Of a stretch of 64,000 bases of DNA, positions 26,701-35,700 are shown piece by piece. The notes under the pieces are model-generated. The model was not told the origin of the DNA, ran no database searches, and saw nothing but the letters and a program-made list of their open reading frames with translations. Origin of the DNA: Bimastos eiseni (Eukaryota; Annelida; Clitellata; Crassiclitellata; Lumbricidae); contig OY365806.1 in the NCBI GenBank assembly GCA_959347315.1, positions 51,450,068-51,514,067 on the forward strand, read 5' to 3'. The first letter of the stretch is position 1. Every line of letters starts with the position of its first letter. The translations under genes were made by a program, and so were the position numbers.

Positions 26701-29700
26701 ATCGGCCGGCCGATTTATTGGCCGGCCGATTACAGCTCTATAAATGGTATTTGTAAGTGATCATAACTGTACATTGGTGATTTGTCCCCATGTCTACAAG
26801 AATATATCTGGCAAATGAAATGTTCTCCAGTTGCTTTGATTTATATAACTTATTTTTTTTTGGTATCACTAACGGAAACATGGTGAATCTATACGAGTTC
26901 AGAACTAATGCATGAACATATTTATAATCCCATGTGCTTTTCAAATTAGGACTTCTAGTTTATAAAACTCTTACCTTCTGCAATACTTAAAAACGGTCGT
27001 TATTCCCAAAAGCTATTTACAATTATCCCACAAGGTCATCTGATTGTCTTTCTATCTGATTGTCTATTTATGGTCATAAGGTATTCTGCATGTTTTCTCA
27101 CGGGTCATAAGGTCGTCTGACTGTCTTTCTCTGGTCATGAAGTCAACTGATTGTCTTTCTCTGGTCATAAGGTTCATCTGATTGTCTTTCTCTGGTCACA
27201 AGGTCATCTGATTGTCTTTCTCTGGTCACAGGGTCATCTGATTGTCTTTCTCTGGTCATAAGGTCATCTGATTGTCTTTCTCTGGTCACAAGGTCATTTG
27301 ATTGTCTTTCTATCTGATTGTCTTTCTCTGGTAATAAGGTTCATCTGATTGTCTTTCTCTGGTCACAAGGTCATCTGATTGTCTTTCTCTGGTCATAAGG
27401 TCATCTGATTGTCATTCTATCTGATTGTCTTTCTCTGGTAATAAGGTTCATCTGATTGTCTTTCTCTGGTCATAAGGTCATCTGATTGTCTGTCTATCTG
27501 ATTGTCTTTCTCTGGTCATAAGGTCGTATGATTGTCTTTCTCTGGACACAAGATCATCTGATTGTCTTTCTCTGGTCATAAGATCATCTGGTTGTCTTTC
27601 TCTGGTCATGAAGTCATCTGATTGTCTTTCTCTGGTCATAAGGTCATCTGATTGTCATTCTATCTGATTGTCTTTCTCTGGTAATAAGGTTCATCTGATT
27701 GTCTTTCTCTGGTCATAAGGTCATCTGATTGTCTGTCTATCTGATTGTCTTTCTCTGGTCATAAGGTCGTATGATTGTCTTTCTCTGGACACAAGATCAT
27801 CTGATTGTCTTTCTCTGGTCATAAGATCATCTGGTTGTCTTTCTCTGGTCATGAAGTCATCTGATTGTCTTTCTCTGGTCACAAGGTCATCTGATTGTCT
27901 TTCTCTGGTCATGAGGTCAACTGATTGTCTTTCTCTGGTCATGAAGTCAACTGATTGTCTTTCTCTGGTCATAAGGTCATATGATTGTCTTTCTCTGGTC
28001 ATAAGGTTGTCTGATTGTCTTTCTCTGGACACAAGATCATCTGATTGTCTTTCTCGGGTCATAATATCATCTGGTTGTCTTTCTCTGGTCATGAAGTCAT
28101 CTGATTGTCTTTCTCTGGTCACAAGATCATCTGATTGTCTTTCGCTGGTCATACCTAAGACTCAAACTGTTCGTAGTGAATTCTATTTCAGATCCTGTCC
28201 AGAACTAGATGTTGGAACTCTCTTCGTATATTTCCATTTTGCTCATTGTATTTTCAGTCCCAACTGAAGAGTGACCTACCTTTTCAAATTACTCATCTGC
28301 TGGCATAGGCATCTTAGGCATCTTTTAGTGGATTAGTATTTTCGATGTTCACCTGAATACAGTTTGTATGTGGTGCACCATCAGTTGATGCCTGTACATG
28401 ATAGAAGTCATGAAGTTACTGACTAATTATAGTAATAATAATTATTAATCAAATATTTTAAGATGTCCAGTTTGTGGCTTTGTAATGGCCTTTCTTAATT
28501 TATATTTGGGATGCTGTTTCATACCAGTTTTTCAAAGCGTTTTCAACTCTCTGCAAAGATTTGTCTGCCATGTTAGCTTAACCCTTTAACGACCAGCTAC
28601 ATTATGTTTTCCCATACATTTTAGTACACACTAGTTGTTAAGGGGTTAAAAATAATTAGAGATTTTCTAACTTAATTTGCCGATATCTGTAAGTTTAAAG
28701 ATATTGAAAATTGTTCACAAAGCAGTGTTGGTGCATTGCATTTAGAAGAAAGTATTTATTCAAAACAGAAGTTTTCAAACGTTTAATATAAGGATTATGC
28801 AGCTGTGTCTTAGTATAACACCTTTTAAATACTTCTCAAATATTGTACATTAACATAAAAAAAAAAAAACTATTGTTGTATAATGCAATTCTAAGCATTT
28901 TAAATTGTTGAGTCCATGAAATATGACTGTTTTACATCAGAATGCTTAGTTATATAGTGGAATAAGAAGGATTTAATATATATTATAATCTGATTTAAAT
29001 TATTAAAGTTTATTGCATTTGTTTATTTACAGCCTTTAAGAAAGAATTTCAGGAGCTTGGTGGTTCAATTACAGCACTTTCTAAGTCCTTTGATTGTGAT
29101 GATCGGCCAGGTATGCGACAGTTAATAGCATTTAATTAACTAATGATTAGGGTTCAGGTCTGCAGATTTGCTGTAGTTCAATTACTGAAGGAAATTAATG
29201 TTGTGAAAATGTAATGTAATCGAGACTTGATGAGTATATAATTAATTGTAATCACAAAGTAATGGCAAATTATAGATACACTTTGAGGAATAGTTGAAAC
29301 AACCTAAACATCATTGTGAGCACCTTTGATTTGCTGTTGTATTTAGGGATTGCTTGGGGATAGGGCCACTTAGTTTCAGGTATCTTCATTCTCATACACT
29401 AATTCCTCATTTCTTCAATATAATATATGATATAATAGAAGATAGTGCCTGATACTTGTCAGCCCTCAGAATACTTATGTGTAGTCTGTAGAATTATCTC
29501 ATCACCCCCGGCCCCTCCGTACTGACCTCTTTCCCGTTTGCCTCGAGTTATCACTCTAAGGTGGTCAACGACTCGATTCATCCAACAATTCCATGTTGAA
29601 AGAAAACAGCTTTTATAAAAGTCGTTGTTAGTGACACAAGTGATCTACTTCTTTTGGAAGATTTGGTTTCAACTGTTGTCCGAGAGACTATTGTACGAGC

Positions 29701-32700
29701 TACAATACTGTTTTTAGGGCCATCAAATTCCAAAGAAATTTCTTGTGTAAAAAAATGAACAGACACAAGCAATGATAAATTTAACCCATTTTAGACCAAT
29801 GTTCGTTTTTCGAACACATGTTTTGATGACGTCACATTGTTTAACGTCATCGCTTTATTTTTCTTTGCATTCACTTTTATGTCAGCAAAAAGTTTGATTT
29901 GTCAGATAAATCGCAAAAATTGCTGGTTTAAAGTGTTTAACATATTTTTTCAATAAATGGCTAAACACTGCAGAACCAGTTATATTCATCATCTCTTGTT
30001 TGGAAAGTTGTTATTTCGGTTTGATGTGTGATATAGAAGAAGCTGATAGGTATTTGACAAGTGCACATATTTTGCCCTAGGTAAATGCCATTTGCATAAT
30101 TTACTGTAATAAATTTGAGTTTTTGGTACAACGAACATTGGTCCACTCTGTTTCTGATGACGTGAAGTCGTCAACGCTGATTTACTGATGCATTCTTCGG
30201 ATCCTGGGCTATGTGCATCAGCAAAATCATACATATATGCATGTGTACATGTGCACACGTACACACAGATATATATGTATATATATATATGTATATATAT
30301 ATGTGTGTTTATGCATATATATGTATACAGGGTGGCTCAATAAAAAATACCCCACCAGAAGAAATGCAATTTCTCAACAATCAATGGAGATATCTTTACC
30401 AAACTTTATAATATTTACAGAGGAATGATCTGCAAAAAATCCTTGGATATTTCATTGAAATCTTTTCGTTGCTTCAAATATTACAGCTCTCTAAATTTAA
30501 TATTCCGTATTTTCACAATTACGAATATTAAAGTAACTGGGTGGTTGAGAGAGCCAAGTTTGCGAAGCAGGTCATGGTTTCTGCCGGCTTGTGTTGCAGC
30601 GGTAAAGGAAAACTGCATTTCATCCTAGACAAGGCTAAAGTAAGCGCAAACTTTACGTTGACACACTGCTACCCTCACTGTTTGAAGATTGCAAGTCTGT
30701 TCTACTGTCTGATTTCATTTTCTAGCAGGACGCTGCTCACACGGCAAAGTTGGCTCAAGACTTTACTGCCACCAACTGCAGTGACTTCATTGGCAAAGAT
30801 GAATGGCCACCATACTAACCAGACTTTAACCCTCTCGATTATCTCGTTTGGGGAGCTATGCTTGTGCGCTACAAAACATCCCAAGCTAAAGAACATTGAA
30901 GAGCTGAAGAAAGTCTTGCAGTTAATATGGATGGGTCCAGCTGCTACAGGACTCAATCAACAAGGCCACATTGAGTTTCACAATTTGACTTTGAGCTTGT
31001 GTGAAAGCTGGGGGCAGACACTTAGAACATGCTTTGAAATATACTCCTTAACAGATTTTTGAATTTGCAATTAGAGGTGGATGTTATTTGACATTGATAA
31101 TTACAAGTGCCTGTCCATTTTTTCTTGTGAAAATATGGAATATTAAATTTAGACAGCTGCAATATTTGAAGCAATTAAACGTATTCAATTAAACTTTCTG
31201 GGATTGTTCACAAATCTTTCCTCTGTAAATCTTAGACGTTTTGTTAAAAATATCTCTATCAGTTGTTGAGAAATTGCATTTCTTCTTGGGTGTATTTTTT
31301 TTGAGCCACCCTGTATATATAATGAAGAACGAAGGACCCAAACAGGTGTTGGGGTCAGAAAATATTCAGGTAATCAACCTATGGAGCAGATTCTGGGAGA
31401 CGATGAAAATGACATAGACAATGTAGTCATTATCGCTCCAAAGCGTGGAGGAAACATTACAGATGAAGAAGAGGATGAGGAGGGAAGTGGCATTTGCAGT
31501 GATGTGCCTGAGCAAATAGAGGTCAATTGCTCAGCTACTTATGCGAACCCAGATGCACAATGATGATGACACTATTGTCTTGAAGGTTCAAGTGACTAGT
31601 ACAAACAAGACAATGGGCACTGTCAACATACTTGATCAGTTTCTCAGTGAATACAAGCCATAGTAAAAAGTGGTGGTTCTGCTTCCATGCCCATACTCTC
31701 AACATATGTGCAATGGCTGCCAGGAGAGTGCACGTGGAAGTAAGTGGCAAAATGGATCAGTTTCATTTTGAGTGATGCATCTTCTGAACCTTGCTTCAGG
31801 GAAGTTTTAGCCATCGCCAAGTTGTTGTATCATTAGCAGTTCTACCTGAAAAACGATATCACAGTGAGGGCCACAATCTGGATAAAGATAGGACTGTTGC
31901 AGATTGGAAGACTGTGAAGAAAAAACACCGTAGGCCTACAAAGCCCTACATGTGTATGAAGTGCAACAAACGCCTTCACCAGAAGTGCGTTGTAGCTTTT
32001 CACATTCCAACGTAGCATCTAGTGACGGACTGCTGAACAGTTAGGATTTCACAATCAGAATTTGAAATACCGATACTAGGTTCCTGCTGAAAATATTACA
32101 TCTAAGACGATTTTAAACAAGAATAATCTATTTTTATTTTGTGCCTCAATGTAATTTCAGACATGTTCATTATTTCACATTTTTTTCAGTAGCCTATTGG
32201 CTCAATGTTTGCAAAACGAACAATGCAAATTTGCTTGATTTATTTGACTTACATGAATAAAATTAATACATAGGATCAACAATTGCCACCAAGGCCCAAA
32301 TGAATAGCACAGTTCATAAAAATATTGTCTTAATGAGGTTTTGGTCCATAACGGGTTAAAAGTGTGATTTGCACTAGTATTGCTGCGAGGTATTGTCCAG
32401 AAACTTAACCTAATAATATTAATAATAATAATTTTCATTTATTTTCAAACTGACAACCACTGAGTATGATTACAAGTACTGTATGAATAAAAGATGACAA
32501 GTTATTGCAGGAGTCGAATTTAACTGTTGACAGCCATGCAAGGTGCCATTTGTTCAGGGTAGACTTTGGGAACATTTCCTACATTGGTCTTACCTCAATG
32601 AAAGTATCTAAGCTCCAATCTATACTTAATACGGCTACCCAACTAATTGGTGGCATCCCTAAATTTGCCCACATTGCATCTTTCATCCGTGACTCACTTT

Positions 32701-35700
32701 GTTGGCTCCCTGCACCTCAACACATACAGTTAAAAAAACGTTCTTGCAATTGGTTCTTTGGTTGTGATATTAATGGTGGCCATCCAGTTTAACAATCACT
32801 CGAGCCATTTGAGGTTTTTTGACTCATCTGTCTTCTTACAGTTTGATTTGGTTCAGCTTGAATCTGTTGTTTGTGCTACAGTTGGTCATGCTTTGAACAG
32901 AGCAATTGCTGAAGTTGGAAAGACATACATAGAAGTTGGAAAGCTTTTAGAGGAACAGGTGAGCTTGATAACATTGTTCCTCTAATTGATAGCAGCAACA
33001 AAGTTGGGAGGGGCAAGACCAGAACCCTGAATGATCCCTACATTACTCATACACAGGTCAGAGACCACGCCCATAAACAATGGTTTGCTATGAGAGCACT
33101 TCGAGAGAAGTGAAGACATCCAGTTATAGATGAAATCAGGGATTTGGAGCAAGGTAAGCTCCTCAAACAGGTAGGAGTGGCTCACTGTATGAAACGCACG
33201 GGAGAAGTCGAGCGAGGTAAGGCGGATATAAGGTTCAGTAGTAGGCATATCGTGGATTTGATGAATAAGGAAGACTAGGGTGGTGGTAGCAGATCCATAG
33301 CATTCTAGGACAATTCGGTGCCGGACATTTCGGCACAGACAATTCGACACCGGGATAATTCGTCGACAGACAATTTGGCATCGGACTATTCGACTCATGG
33401 ACATTTTGGCACCAGGACAATTCGGCGCCGGATGAGTTTGTAAGTGTATTTAGACCAGATATCGGTATGTAGTAACTGGCATTTATAAAATAATCAGAAT
33501 GGGAGCAAAATGATATTCTCCATATTGTCCAGCTCAAGTGTGGTTATTGTAGAGATTGGTGCGTACAACAGCCCTAAAATACTGATGTTGAGTAATTGCG
33601 ATTAAAGAGTACAGTAACAGTAAGAAAATGATTTATCAACTTCTACTGCCTTTAGTAAATACAATGGATGTCAGAAACCGAAATCAATGTATTTAGCAAT
33701 ATTCTCTAGTTTTCTCTACTGTGGAGGACTACTCTAGTTAGTTGGTGACAAGGTCCCAATGTGTAGACTGACTGTATAATAACCTGGACAATATGAAGAA
33801 TAACTCCTTATTTCGATGTCCAGTTGTTATGTAAACAATAGAGCTCCAGCTGATAGTGTCTGCTCAGAAGCACTCCAGGTTTTGCCAGATTATAAAATTC
33901 AATTTATGTTTTATTAATGTCGTTTGTATGGAAGACGGAGGTCACTGCATCAACCCATGCCACACCTTCTCCTCTACTCAGATGCAAATGCCCAGCTGCA
34001 GATGGTCTACATGGTCCATGATCCCAGACTTTACTGCACACGAGGAAGCTCTTCCTTCCTCATACAGTCGTGTAGGACTAAAAATAATATATGAAAATGT
34101 ACTGTCAGAATGTACAAAATTCACAGGAGAAATGGTAGGGTCTACATAGGTCAAGTACCCAGTACACAAAACATAGCGCCTGTCGATGCCAACAAGTTAC
34201 AAATTACTGAGCAACTTCTGCTTTTTACCGAAACAATCTTTGACAAGAAGTTTAACCAATGACCAACGTGGCCAGTGTATGCACAGAAGTGGGATGTGTA
34301 GTAGTGCAGCCTTTAGATGTTTGCATTGTTTTCTAACATAGACAATTCCAAATTTGTACTTCATTGCTGTTTATCTGGTGTAATTTTTAGACGAACAGAG
34401 ACACGCTCTGTTTGCTTGAAGGTTTGAATGAATACAAAGGTCTTCTGTCAACATTTCCAGATATCCTTCTCGTTCATCGGGTAAGAGATAATGTGATAAC
34501 TTGCGTTCCATGTGCACTTGAACAGAGATAACTTGTGGTGGGGGAGGCTCTTTGCTCATCTGTCGCTTCTTCCAAATTCGACTTCAATATGTGAAAGTCT
34601 TTCTATTGCATGCTGTTAAAAATGGTTACATGATTACAGGTATAGTATGAACAGATCATCACTGGCTTATTACAAGAGTCAAATTTAACTATATATGGCA
34701 TGCAAGGCGCATATCACGTTATGCATCTGATTTAACCAGTGCTGCCACCTAGCAAATGGAGGACTAGTGAACCGTATGGAGTTAGTAGGGGTCAATCTCA
34801 CTTGGCTGCTCTTCATGCCAGTGTGTTATCCTTTAAGGCCCATGTGGAGTAATGTGAGCTACTTAGAGCACGCTCCATTGAGTAAACACTAAATTCCTTC
34901 TCCACTGGTTCTCAGCCTACACAACCCTTCTCCACTGGTTCTCAGCCTTTTCCAACAAATACCACTGACTGAGAATCATAATCTCATTTTCTCATCATCT
35001 GTATGCGATATGCCTTAGACGTTATTCACAATGGGCTTTCTAAAAGAGTGCTTTGATGTCTTAGCCCAAATAATCACTTACACATCAGCGTCTCTCTCTT
35101 AGAAGGGTGCATCTCTGCCAGTTTTTTGCTTATGTCTTGGTTTATCCTTGTAGTAAAATGTCTTCTCTTCCTACTGCATCCTCTCTTTGGTCGTACAGAC
35201 AACTGGACTTATTGGATCTTCGTTTTATCTAGCTCGACTAACCATCTAACTTTATGCAGCATTCGTGAATTAGCTGGTAACACTTGTGCTTTTCTTTGAA
35301 GTGGTAACTTAGAAATTTGAAGTTTACGATTTCAATTTTTCTCTCCTGATGATCTATCACACTATCACCCAATCTCTGATCTGTTGTGTTTCAACAGGTC
35401 TGGATCCACAGTAGATTCTGATGTTTTTGTGGGTAATGTTGATGAGGGTAGAATGGAATTGTCCACATTTGACTGTCATACAAGGAGCAACTGAATAGCA
35501 TTTTCTTCTGTTTAATAAGACTGCCATCATTTTAGGCATCGACTAACAAGATTCAGGAAAGTGCTGGAAAGTTTTCCGAGTCCGAGATCCAGATGGTTCA
35601 GAGTCGAGCGGATGTCATAACGTACACTGTGTTGGCTGAGATGAATCACTTCCAGACACATCGTGTTGGCGACTTCAAAAACTATATGCAAACCTTTCTT

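Larger units (their letters stand above)
29785..32355 (+). mobile_element. piggyBac-type element with decayed transposase, 2571 bp
   Basis: TTAA flanks both sides (29781-29784 and 32356-32359). The ends CCCATTTTAGACCAA and, reversed, CCCGTTATGGACCAA are inverted repeats. Transposase remnants at 31330-32015 lie inside in the plus orientation. A mariner is inserted in its 5' part. The whole nest lies in the intron between 29110 and 32882. Confidence 0.85.

Noticed and set aside
27035..28155. CRISPR-like regular array
   Set aside because: Units are contiguous with no unique spacers and the context is eukaryotic; it is a minisatellite. The same applies to 59510-60600.
27721..28267. RERQSDDL-repeat protein (minus) and SSDCLSLV-repeat protein (plus)
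   Set aside because: Both follow from a 30-bp unit being divisible by three; no start context, no splice sites and equal openness on both strands.
30541..31062. 173-codon plus-strand frame as a host gene
   Set aside because: It lies inside the mariner and mixes transposase fragments in wrong frames.
32842..32881. Upstream acceptor extending the BAR exon
   Set aside because: With the phase set by the preceding exon, the first codon after the joined Val would be TGA.
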